DNA of 64,000 bases from Anastatus disparis. Taxonomy: Eukaryota; Arthropoda; Insecta; Hymenoptera; Eupelmidae. The stretch covers positions 4,717,001 through 4,781,000 of the forward strand of contig JAFFSR010000291.1 in NCBI GenBank assembly GCA_017163975.1, in the 5' to 3' direction. The notes under the pieces are model-generated. The model was not told where the DNA came from. It was given only the letters and a program-made list of their open reading frames with translations, and searched no databases. Shown here in pieces: positions 33,059 to 42,876 of the stretch (the stretch's first letter is position 1; each line of letters opens with the position of its first letter). Position numbers and translations under genes: made by a program.

Positions 33059-34189
33059 TGTTACATCCGCATAATCACGGACGTACGAAAAATCATTTTT
33101 CGTTTTAATTTTTTTAACCTTTTATTATACATATAAATGTGCGTACGTATATATAATTATATATACGCGTATACATTATGTATGCATATAAACATATTTA
33201 TTTGCAGTTCTCTCCCTAAATAACATTAATAAATACATATAAGTAGATAAATAAATGAATCTTTTAGTAATAAGGAATATACTGTATTAAAAAAATAAAT
33301 TTAATTTCTTGTATTAGTCTTAAGAGAAAAGCAGTAAGTTCGCGCGCCGTATACGCTACCTCAGCATTTTTAGGCGTGATAAGAAGATATCTTCTGTCAC
33401 CGAATGTGAGATTCTAAAGAGTTTCTCACGGCCGAACTGACCAATGGGACTCTATTAAATTTTGACAAACTTGCATTTTATTTCTAGATTTGTACCTTTC
33501 TTGCAGAGAAAAATAATTTTAATAAGTCAGTCCGCAGTTAGACCTCGCAAGGGTAACACCTTTTTCGACTTGCACATAAATCAAGTGTAAAATCGTATCA
33601 ATAAAAACTTGTAACTCGCGCTTTATTTCCTTCTTAAATTTAATTACAAGCGAAATAACTTAATTTAGTCGCGCGCTTATTTTAACAAGTCAGTCCAATA
33701 AAAACGCGATTTTTATACAACTTACTGCTAGGGGAAAAAGTGTGTTAATAAAAAGAATATTTCCTATTTTATTTTTAAATAAGAATAAATAAAAATACTA
33801 ACGAGGTTTCTTCCGATTTATTATTGTAAATCTGCGCGATTCACTTATCAATAGCTTGTACAACATTTGTAATAAAATAAAATAAATATCATTTACAAAA
33901 ATATACAAAAATAATCTCTGCGAACATAAGTGCCATTAATCCAGTTCCTAAATAATTAACAAACGGGCAACCAGAGAGGAGCACTGCGCCCTTCAGTGTA
34001 AAGTTTATTAAGTAGATAAACTCCTTTGCTTTCGACCACGCAGCCAGCAGTTAAGACAAGGTAAGCGATTAAGCTCCTCTATCCCGCAGTCTTTTAAAAA
34101 CCAAAAAATATTTAACAATGCAGACAAGAAATATCTCACGATTGAATATAACGTCCGAGTAAACCTATTTAAGGTGACCGGACATAACA
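33059..34189 (+). repeat. 3' LTR
   Basis: This is a 1131-bp copy of the 5' LTR with TG...CA ends. By eye it differs at CATCC[A/G]CATAA, TTATTTT[C/T]AAATAA, ATAATC[C/T]CTGCG and TATCC[G/C]GCAG. Confidence 0.95.
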
Positions 34190-34397
34190 TATAATTAATA
34201 AATAACATGCTCTTCAATATATTAATTAAATATTCTTTTAGCCAGCTAGAGGATAGCAATATAATGTAACAAAAAAAATCGTTATTGTACATTTTTTAAC
34301 GACGAATCAATTTCTCATTGATTGGAGGCATGTTTGCTTTCAATAGGTTAGATGTATCTCCTCACCCGTCAAAATAAAAACACCGTCTGCTAATGTG

Positions 34398-34467
<70 letters not shown>

Positions 34468-34538
34468 GCGACGTTTCCTGTAGTCACAACAATAAGAGTC
34501 AATAGAATTTCGCTTATACTCATTTGACTACAGTTGTG
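34190..34538. other. Right internal part of the split TIR element, with (TA)n tract
   Basis: Non-coding. It begins TATAATTAATAAATAACATGC, the complement of sequence left of the LTR element, and holds about 65 bp of pure TA repeat. Confidence 0.6.
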
Positions 34539-34552
34539 CGGTACGAGCTACC

Positions 34553-36298
34553 TTCAAGCCTTACCATTTATTGGTGAACATCTTGTGATTCTGTTCAAAT
34601 CTTCTTTTGCGCGGGGGGTGTTCCCTGGCCTTTGGAAGCAGACACGTATTGTGCCATTAAAAAAGTGTTCTGCACCTAAGTCGCCTAAAGATTTTAGGCC
34701 AATTGCGATTTTGTGTTTTCTTTCGAAGGTACTGCACCGAGAAAAAAAAATAGTTGACTTTATTTTGTTCTCTAGTAACTACAACCATTTTATTCTAGTA
34801 GTCAATATATAATCAGGTTAACCTTTTACATTAGTAGCATTTATTAAATGCAACATAGTAGGAATTACTAAACTCTTTATAAGTATTTTAACTATTTTTT
34901 TTAAACTATACCAACCAAAGTTTTAGGACTTTTAAGTCTTTCTGAGTCTCGTTGGTTCTTGTTATTTTATCTATTTATCTTATTTTATCTATTTACGTTT
35001 GTAAATTCTAATAATAAGGAAATTAATAGTATTATTTACTGTGTAGCTTTTGAGGTTAGGATCTTTTCATCATGTGCCACTAAATGCCTACTCGAGAATC
35101 TAGTTGTATTTACTATGTTGCTGTAGTAAAAGAGAAAAACAGTACATTGGTAAATCTCATCCTTCCAAACGTAGTAAAGCCAACTATGTTTTTTTCTCAG
35201 TGTGGAGAAGATTGCCCATGACCAATTGCAGGAATATATTACTACAAATAAGATACTTGAACCCATGCAGACTGGTTACAGAAAAAATCACTCTTCGCAG
35301 ACAGCTTTACTTAAATTAACAGACGATATGAGGTCAGGTTTTGACAAAAAACTCGTCACGTTACTTTTACTTTTTGACGTTAGTAAGGCATTCGACACGA
35401 TCTCTCCCTCTAAATTACTTGCAAGGCTTAGATTGATGGGGTTTTCTAGGGCCGCTCTCGTGTGGATTAACTCTTATATTTCAGGAAGGAAACAAATGGT
35501 TTCAACACACTTACAAGAAGAATCAGGTTGGCTAAAAACCAACCTAGGAGTTCCACAGGGATCGGTACTGGGGCCTTTGTTGTTTTGCCTTTACATTAAT
35601 AACGTACGTGACGCTCTTGGCTCTGGTTGTGTTGAGCACCTACTGTATGCAGGTGACCTGCAGATTTATACGCAAGTTTCTCGTGAGAATGTGGATGCAG
35701 GTATTCTAATCTTACATTGGGTGACCAATGCGGTGTCGGAGTGGGCGGCTGGTTACAAAAAAAAAAATTCAACAGAGTGTTGTATGCTTTGCGGTTTTTT
35801 CGTCGGTACACCACGGAAGCTTTGCGTAAACAACTTGCAACCCTCCTGCTGTTTCCTCATCTCGATTACTGTTCGGTGGTTCTGCTCAATGCTTCTCAGG
35901 GCTTGAAGAGAAGAATACAAAGACTGCAGAATTTGTGTGTGAGATATATATTAGGTATAAGAATGGGAGCTCATATTTCTCCTTATAGAGCCGCGTTGGG
36001 TTGGCTGCGTACTGATTCGAGGAGACAGTATTTTTTGGCTGTACTTATGTACAAGATCGTGCGCATAAATACTCCGGAGCATCTAATGGGTCTCTTCACT
36101 AGATGTGTACCCAGGGTGGCTACTAGGGGAGAAATCAGGGATCTAGCGGTGCCCTTTATGTGTACTGAGATTGGCAGGAATTCCTTCCAAGTTCAAGGTG
36201 CGCATTTTTGGAACTCCCTGCCTGCTGAGATTAAACATCTTCCATCTCTCAGCAGGTTCAAAGCAGCGGTGAGAGGGTACTTGCTCGACCTAGATTAA
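34553..36298 (+). pseudogene. LINE ORF2, 3' part: reverse transcriptase and C-terminus
   Basis: This resumes the ORF2 broken at 20031: ALPFIGEHLVILFKSSF, WKQTRIVPLKK and DFRPIAILCFLSKVL are early RT motifs. A MITE interrupts at 34735. Then come HDQLQEYITTNKILEPMQTG, LLLFDVSKAFDTISPSKL, VPQGSVLGPLLFCLYIN and HLLYAGDLQIY. The catalytic YADD is changed to YAGD, which should abolish polymerase activity. After a region with an A-run frameshift (about 35755-35770) the C-terminal domain follows (LATLLLFPHLDYCS, IQRLQNLCVRYILGIR, GAHFWNSLPAEIKHLPSLSR), ending YLLDLD. This layout fits CR1/Jockey-type elements. Confidence 0.88.
34735..35199. mobile_element. 465-bp TIR element inside the LINE RT domain
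   Basis: The left end CACCGAGAAAAAAAAATAGT and right end ACTATGTTTTTTTCTCAGTG are inverted repeats, followed inward by GACTTTA/TAAAGCC. Sequence on either side joins LINE codons (KVL at left, EKIAHDQL at right), with TG as a possible short duplication. The interior is AT-rich and non-coding. Confidence 0.75.
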
Positions 36299-36836
36299 TA
36301 TTTTTTTTACTATTAATTTATGTTAATTTATTTAATTTATTTTTGTAACTGTCTGTACATAGGCTTAAGGTGTGAGTGTATTTATTATATAAAGTGTTGG
36401 CTGAATGGTTGGTGAGTGAGAGTTTTTATTTGATTTTATTTTTGACTGCGTTTCATGCTGTTGCGTACGCTTGTTATTTTATTTTATCATGTATTAAATT
36501 TAATTTTTTTTAATTTTAATATTGTGACTGATAGATATTGTATGACTGATTTTTATTAATATGACTATTTTTATTTATATTGCGTGTATTTTATGATTAC
36601 TCTGTGATATCACTTTTATTTATTTTTGTTTGTGACTTCCTTATTCAGGATTATTAGATTTAGTGACTGACTATGATATTGATTGTGCAATATTTACATT
36701 TATATATATATTTATACTTTTTTATAACATTTTGTGCAATATTTATTGTTTTTATATTTACAAATTGTATTACATGTTTTTGTACTTTTACAAAAAATAA
36801 AATAATATCTATCTAGCTATCTTAAAGAAAAAAAAA
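36299..36836 (+). other. LINE 3' untranslated region and repeat tail
   Basis: AT-rich sequence with GTGATATC, TGTGCAATATTT and TTTTTGTACTTTTACAAA ends in ATCTATCTAGCTATC and an A-rich run. The same end is found at 11311-11625 and, reversed, at 50747, so it defines the family's 3' terminus. Confidence 0.8.
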
Positions 36837-36925
36837 AACCTTTAATTTGCAGATACACCGATTAATACTTGAGTAAATACAAAAATCTCAATTACACAAG
36901 GACAGCGAATCCGGCCTGCTCTTAA
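36837..36925. mobile_element. TTAA foldback MITE, family B, right part
   Basis: This continues the MITE interrupted at 17431. After the duplicated AACCTTTAATTTG come CAGATACACCGATTAATAC and AATCCGGCCTGCTC, then TTAA at 36922-36925. The terminal sequence is the complement of the family's left end (GAGCAGGCCGG type). Confidence 0.85.
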
Positions 36926-38462
36926 TAATTGTTTTTGCCGAACTTGTAAGGTATCATTCTAGTATTGTCTAACAGTATATTGCTTTATGAATGCATCGCA
37001 GAAACCGCGCATCACTCCGACTTTATTCCGTGTGTTAAAAGTATATCCTTTTTAATATTAGTGCAAATCAGTATAACACAGTCGCAGGCAAAAGTGTCGA
37101 TTTGGAAAACGTTCGCACGCGAAAGAGTTTATCAGTCTGTCAACAAAAATTTTTGAGATATTTTATAAAATTATTTTTAAAATTATTTCTTTAGTTAAAT
37201 ATAAAACCAATAACCCAAAGACACATATACTTCTCTAGGAAAACTTGGATCTTTGGGTTTTAATTTAACAAAAGAAATAATTAAAACAATAATTTGAATA
37301 ATTTAAAATCAATAACCCAAAGACCCAAGTACCCCATAAAGGGGTATTTGGGTCTCCAGGTTTTAAGTTAATCTAATTATATTTTTTATTTTTTATTAGT
37401 TAAATTAAAAACCTATAACTTAAAAATCCGAATACCCCTCATGGGGTACTTGGGTCTTTGGGTTATTGGTTTTGAATTATTCAAATTATTTAATCATTTC
37501 TTTAATGAGACTAGCGACATTCATGCGACAAATTTATACTCCAGAGTCAACTATGGATGTAATAACATCTATAAACATGATAAGTAATTTTAATAAACGA
37601 AACTATTTTAGTGGCAATTTTATTGTTTTTAACAAAATAATGAGTGGTCATCCATTAAAAATTAATTTTAAATAAAAACTAAAATTACGAACCTTAAAAT
37701 CAAACAGTACGCCCGAAGTGCCTGTAATATATCATCAAAAAATAAAAAAATTTTTAATATAATTTTTTACATATATAATTTTCAATATTAGTTCTTTGGC
37801 ATGTATGATATATTTTAATTGATTCCCAAGATCAAACTCTAGACATTGCAGCATACAACTAACCATGATCAAAAACTTCTCTTCATTAATCAATAATTAT
37901 ATAATTCTTTTGAGCAGCTAACGACAGCTAAAAATTTTTTTAAGAAACTGAATAAACTAATAGCAGTATCTGTTTTAATTTTTCTCTATTTACAACATAT
38001 AAGTGTTTTGAAACATAATAGAGACAAATCTACATTGGTTACACGCTGTAAAAATTCTGTCCATAGCTTTGACAGAAACATAGGAACCTCAAACATATTA
38101 GACACTGAATGCAACTATCAAAAAAGATAGCTATCAGAAATGATACATATTCAAAAATATGAAAATTGCAATACATGACACTGAAAAATTAAACAACTTA
38201 TATAATAAATACATATGAATTATTAAAATGAATTATTAATAAAAAATTGATTTTTTTTATAAAACGGTGTATTGAATTTCAAGAGCAAATTATTTTCAAT
38301 AAAACGCAATAATTGTTAAATTAGATTAAATATAATTAAATCAAATTCATTTGTATGGGTCAGAATCTTGAATCAAATACCAAGTATATAAAGGAATACA
38401 CTTGCTAGTCACTTTATAGAAACGTAACTCACCTCAATTAGCCAGGTTAAATATTTGTATAA
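36926..38462. other. AT-rich stretch without recognised genes
   Basis: Apart from the inverted-repeat cluster at 37170-37510, only short chance frames are present. Confidence 0.45.
37170..37510. repeat. Cluster of inverted repeats around CCCAAAGACCCAAGTACCCC
   Basis: AACCAATAACCCAAAGAC (37206), ATCAATAACCCAAAGACCCA (37308) and the complement GGGTCTTTGGGTTATTGGTT (37450) alternate. Inner hairpins CCCCATAAAGGGG and CCCCTCATGGGG form tight loops. The flanks AAGAAATAATTAAA-like and AATCATTTCTTTAA continue the symmetry. It looks like a small foldback element with one extra half-copy. Confidence 0.7.
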
Positions 38463-40315
38463 AAATATGACTGAAACGTAGTATGATTAACTAGCAATAA
38501 AAAGGTTTATCTTGACAGTTAATAGTTGTTTGTATCAGTATTAAATGAATTATTTACACTGTCGTTAAATTGTACTAATAAATAATAATTTTACGGTGTT
38601 TGACTGAAAATATTACACCTTTAACTTCATATTTTAGTTTATTATTGTAATTACTAAATTGCCTGAAACATTTCTTAATTAAATAAGATGGAAGGAAGAC
38701 ACTCTCTTGGACAAGTATTATCAAGTATGCTATTCATTAATATTATGAGAGTTCTATTTATGATCAGAAGAGAATATAGTGAAGAAGCGATGCAATACAC
38801 TCATGAATTTTACAAGAATAAGATGGATATAATGAAAGCTAGACTTAAAATAAAATTTCTTATTTTATATAAGTACCATAATCTTTTTCCTCCACACATA
38901 GACCATGTCACCAAAAATTAACAAATTGAATTTTTTCAACTATCAAGTATATGATAAAAATAGAAAGTTCATTTACACTGTCAAGAAAAGAATTTTAAAT
39001 TTTGAGATTAAGGATGAAAACTTACAACTACGTTACTTAATGAAAGTAGAAAATAATTCAACTGAGGAATTGAAAAATTTTTTTGACAATGAGATTATCA
39101 ATCTGATTACTAAGTTCACTCACAACAAAGTTTATTCACATTCTAAAAATATTAATAGTAGACTGCTTAATAAATTTGGACTAGTTTATTATAGATAAAT
39201 ATTTTGACAATGAACCTTATAAAAATGATTTGACAAATTTTAATGCTATTGGAAATCATGATTATCTGACTTGGGTTGACTCAGCTAATGATAAGTCAAG
39301 TAATAATTGTCACCTAAACAACAACCATGAAAACAGAATTGATGAAAAAATTGTTGTTAATCTATCTGACTGCTCTCTACCTTCATATGTTTTGGATACA
39401 TTAAGACTGGGTCCTAAATTTAATTTTAGTGACGACAATAGTAATAAATTTAAGTTGAATGTTATGAAAAGCCTGAATATTATGTCTCACTTGGAAGAAT
39501 CTGAACATGAAAAGTTTTGCAAACTAATTCTAAAATCTACTATTATTAGTAGGCGTAATAGTTATGACATACAGAACAATCGTCTTATCAATAATATAAA
39601 TAACACAAATAAGTTTTTCAATAATAACTCTGATCTAAAAATTTCAAAAGCTGATAAGGGTGGTTCTATTGTAGTTTTCAACACTCAAGACTACAATCGC
39701 AGGGTCAATGAATGTTTAAATAATGAATTATTATATAAAAAAATCAATGAAGATCCATTACCTATGTTGGAGAGATCTACAAATAATATTATCAAGAAAC
39801 TTAACAATAAATCAATTTTTACTGATAATAATAACAATGATAATAGTAACAATAGAAAGCTATTTAACAGCACTACGAATAAATGTGTCCTTACAAAATG
39901 TTATGGTTTGATAAAGCTGCACAAAAGTGATAAGTCCATGAGAATTATAATTTCCACCATTGGCTCACCCACTTATCAAATTGCAAAAATTTTTGCAACG
40001 TTTATTTCTAAATATATTCCTCACAACAATCACACTCTAAAAAATAGTTATAAATTGATTGATGATTTAAGGAATTTGAAAATACCTGAAGATAGTTCAC
40101 TCTTTAGCATTGATGTTGTTGCTTTGTATAACAACGTTCACATAGGTGTTATTTCCGCTTCAATTGAGAGAAGATGGTCTTATTTGTATAAACACACTGA
40201 TTTGTCTCTTCGTGAGTTTCTTGATGTAATAATTTTATCATGAATAATAATTATTTTACCTTTGATGGTAAATTTTACAAGCAAATATTTGGTTGTGCTA
40301 TGGGAAGCCCATTAA

Positions 40316-40695
40316 GAGGAGGTCACGTATCTCCATCCTTTTCTAATCAAAGAATTAAGTTTTTGCAAAAACTAATAACTTTATCGAAAAATGAAGAGAA
40401 AGCCCCATCGCGTATTAAAAAAAGCTATATTTTCTTTGATGAAAAAGAATTTATTTTATTGCTTCGTTCTCAAGAAAACTTTGAAAAACTAAATTGTCCA
40501 ACCTAACCTCTATGTTTTAAGTTTTTCAAGGTTTTCTTGAAAACGAAGCGAGAAAATCAATTCTTTCTTATTAAAAAAAATATAGCTTTTTTTAATACGC
40601 AATGGGGCTTTCTCTTTATTTTTCGCTAAAATTATTAGTTTTCGTGAAAAAATCAATTTGTCGATTAGAAAAGGACAGAAAAAGTCGACCTGCTC
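40316..40695. mobile_element. TTAA foldback MITE, family A, copy 2 (complete, 380 bp)
   Basis: It lies between TTAA at 40312-40315 and TTAA at 40696-40699. The ends are GAGGAGGTC and GACCTGCTC. The arms pair almost throughout, around GAAAGCCCCATCGCGTATT and its partner. Ignoring it with one TTAA rejoins the RT motif MGSPL/SPIL in frame, which proves a precise TTAA insertion. Confidence 0.95.
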
Positions 40696-41325
40696 TTAAG
40701 TCCTATTCTTGCTGAGATTGTCATGCAAGACGTCAAACTTCATAGTTTTGAAGGCCTAAAGGATTCTATTTTGTTTTTACAGAAGATATGTTGATGATAG
40801 TTTAATTTGCGCTAGGAGTAGTGACATTAACAAGATTCTTACTGCTTTTAATTCTGTTGATCAGCACATACAACACACGCTGGAAAAACCTGTAAACAGC
40901 ACCTTGCACTTCTTAGATGTCAACATTGATTTTAATGATAAAAGCAACATCACTACGGATTGGTATCTCAAGGACACTCACTCGAGACAATACCTGAATT
41001 TCCATTCTCATGGACCTATTTCTCAAAAGATTGGCATAGTGTTCTCGTTGGTGGATAAGGTTCTCAAGCTCTCAGACACAAGGTTTCATGTGAAGAATTT
41101 TAACATTATTAGAAGAATGCTTATTGGCAACAATTACCCAATAGAGTTTATAAATAAGTATATTGACAAAATAATTATCCAAAATAGGCATAGTCACCAC
41201 AATTTAAATGATAAATATCTTTCAGAGTCCAATAATATAATTGTATTTCCTTATTCAAGGTCCCATGAATTTGCATTTAAAAACATATGTAAAAAATTCA
41301 ATTTTAAATTAATTTTTAGTCTTAA

Positions 41326-41705
41326 GAAGGGGCCGAACTATCTGTCTTTGTCTAATAGCGTTTTTCATCATTTATGTAAACACTATCCGGTATAACAAGA
41401 AAAAAATAGCAGCCCCCGCTAGATATTAGTATAATAAGTAAATTTTGTAATAACAACCAAATTTTTACCGCATAGTTTTTGACTAATTAGAGACCTACTA
41501 GCAATCTAGAATATAACCTATCTTTTTTTGGTAGGTCTCTAATTATTCAAAAACTACACAGTGAAAAAATTTGGTTGTTATTACAAAATTTACTTATTAT
41601 ACTAATATCTAGCGGGGGCTGCTATTTTTTTCTTGTTATACCGGATCGTGTTTACAAAAATAATGAAAAACGCTATTAGACAAAGACAGATAGTTCGGCT
41701 CCTTC
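41326..41705. mobile_element. TTAA foldback MITE, family C (380 bp)
   Basis: TTAA flanks it at 41322-41325 and 41706-41709. Ends GAAGGGGCCGAACTATCTG and its near complement start a hairpin that pairs to a loop near 41500-41529 (GACCTAC/GTAGGTC). Ignoring it with one TTAA keeps the PLE frame open (KLIFSL into NNKIKCN), so apparent coding at 41330-41395 is MITE sequence. Confidence 0.92.
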
Positions 41706-42735
41706 TTAACAACAAAATTAAATGCAATTCACAATTGGGTAAGGATATTACAAAAAAATCATTAAAAAATAATGTTGTATATAAAATAAATTATAACGAT
41801 TGTAATGGTTGTTACATTGGGCAGACCGGTAGAACTCTTGAAACTCGAATTAAGGAGCATAAGTCTGATTGTTTACATAAGCGTGAAAGATCAGCCCTTT
41901 ATACTCATATTTTAAACACCGGTCATAGTATGAATTTCGATATTGATAAGGTTAAAATCCTTGATAATGAGTGTAATTACTATAATAATTCAGATTGGTA
42001 TCTGAAATGATAATTATACATATTCACAAGAATGATATCAATAGAATGTTTGATACACAGAAGTTGTTAAATGTTTTTAAAGATTATATTGATGGTGACT
42101 TTAGGATTGAGAATCGGAGTTAATAATGTTTCTTATTTTGACATGTGATGTGTTTTATATATATAGATAATCATATTAGTATTTATTGACTTTACTACAA
42201 TTAATCTCTCAAATTGTTCTTTATACGTTCTCTTTTATTTGTATTCTTCTTATAATGAATACATTTAATTCAAAGTACACACATGCATGTGCAAATGGGT
42301 ACATACAACAACAGCGCCCTACTACATAGATATCTTTTGACTTGTTGGCTCACAATTGTGTTATCCCCCTTATGGTTTCTGTCTAACTATTGCTGTGAAC
42401 GACTTCACTGCTTCTTGTTTGATCATGTTTCTTTATAACTTATTTACACTTCAGACTGAAACCTATACTACTTAAGGGTTTCTATTATTAATTGTAAATA
42501 GCAATGCTTATGAAAGTTCAAAGGTTATAATTAATATTTTGATATTTTAATTATTATTGATTTTGTAAAAATTTTAGTAAGTAAAAACCTATATGTATTT
42601 ATATGTTATGTTTCAGGTGGAAAATGTCTATTCATAGTTATGTAAATTAATTAAAGGCAATTTTTGTACTTGAAAAGGGTCATTAAAAATATGACTGAAA
42701 CGTAGAATGATTAACTAGCAATAAAAAGGATGTAT

Positions 42736-42876
42736 ATTAAGCTACGGAATCCACTTCATATAGCCACGTTCGGAATAGTACCATATTTTGTCGCTAATTT
42801 GTCGCCAATTTGTTCTTCTATCCCGGATTTTGTCGCTCCAGCCGTTTCCGAGAAACAATGACTACCGTAGCTTAAT
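42736..42876. mobile_element. 141-bp TIR element at the satellite edge
   Basis: It starts ATTAAGCTACGG and ends with the exact complement CCGTAGCTTAAT. It is followed at once by a second copy of the head (ATTAAGCTACGG-ATCCACT, 42877). It contains TTTTGTCGCT boxes like those of the satellite, so the element end and the array share sequence. Confidence 0.6.

Larger units (their letters stand above)
21002..34189 (+). mobile_element. 13.2-kb Ty3/gypsy retrovirus-like element with env
   Basis: Two 1131-bp LTRs bracket a primer-binding site, a repeat-rich leader, a small ORF, gag, protease, RT/RNase H/integrase, env and a polypurine tract. The domain order PR-RT-RH-IN, YIDD and the gypsy-type FLGLCGYYRRFI place it in Ty3/gypsy. 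The LTRs differ at about four sites by eye, implying a recent insertion. Even so, the gag-pro-pol frame contains three stops and env has one frameshift and one stop. A target duplication is only approximate (TATTAT left, TATAAT right). The element is long for the group because of its 1.5-kb leader and a roughly 350-residue spacer between RNase H and integrase. Confidence 0.92.
20442..34552. mobile_element. Small TIR element split by the LTR retroelement
   Basis: A perfect 14-bp inverted pair, GGTAGCTCGTACCG at 20442 and its complement at 34539-34552, brackets the LTR element. TTAA precedes the left end, and TTCAA follows the right end just before LINE coding resumes. Excluding the LTR element leaves about 0.9 kb of non-coding sequence (20442-21001 and 34190-34552) with a (TA)n tract at 34399-34463. 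Immediately around the LTR element the flanks also contain a 20-bp inverted match (GCATGTTATTTATTAATTAT and complement), as if it landed near the centre of a foldback. Confidence 0.5.
17432..36836 (+). mobile_element. LINE (CR1/Jockey-like), full-length but split by nested elements
   Basis: The element lies between copies of a 13-bp target duplication (17419-17431 and 36837-36849, one mismatch) inside a family B MITE. Its parts are a 5' region with a tRNA-like head, an ORF1 remnant, an ORF2 with AP endonuclease (18.65-20.03 kb), a 14.5-kb nested insertion, the ORF2 reverse transcriptase and C-terminal region (34.55-36.3 kb), and a 3' UTR with an ATCT-type tail plus A-rich end. Without the insertions it would be about 4.4 kb, normal for insect non-LTR elements. 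Both ORFs carry frameshifts, so it is inactive. Two further 3' ends of this family lie at 11311 and 50747. Confidence 0.8.
38688..42122 (+). pseudogene. PLE reverse transcriptase/GIY-YIG ORF, multiply broken
   Basis: N-terminal pieces are KARLKIKFLILYKYHNLFPP, then after a shift near 38910 YTVKKRILNFEIKDENLQLR, then after a shift near 39190 the RT. RT motifs are SKADKGGSIVVFN, KCYGLIKLHKSD, MRIIISTIGSPTY, LFSIDVVALYNNV (catalytic Asp), QIFGCAMGSPL, SPILAEIVMQ (rejoined across the first MITE) and RRYVDDSLICAR (catalytic YVDD). Next come LHFLDVNIDF and a linker interrupted by the second MITE. The endonuclease has VVYKINY, GCYIGQTGRTLETR and KEHKSD. A final shift at about 42008 precedes the C-terminus (MFDTQKLLNVFKDYID). 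PLEs use the GIY-YIG nuclease to open targets. Confidence 0.88.
38463..42730 (+). mobile_element. Penelope-like retroelement, decayed
   Basis: The element contains a PLE-type reverse transcriptase and a C-terminal GIY-YIG endonuclease, bracketed by a direct repeat of about 43 bp. The repeat includes ATGACTGAAACGTAG and ATGATTAACTAGCAATAAAA, near 38466-38507 and 42690-42729, as PLEs often carry terminal direct repeats. Two 380-bp TTAA foldback elements (40316-40695 and 41326-41705) interrupt it, and there are several frameshifts. The satellite-like region begins immediately after it. Confidence 0.85.

Noticed and set aside
38463..38510. Hammerhead ribozyme in the PLE terminal repeat
   Set aside because: GAAAC is present but no CTGANGA core could be placed with pairing stems; not supported by eye.
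41321..41395. PLE coding sequence continuing to the stop at 41395
   Set aside because: This part is the left arm of a TTAA foldback; the true frame resumes after 41709.
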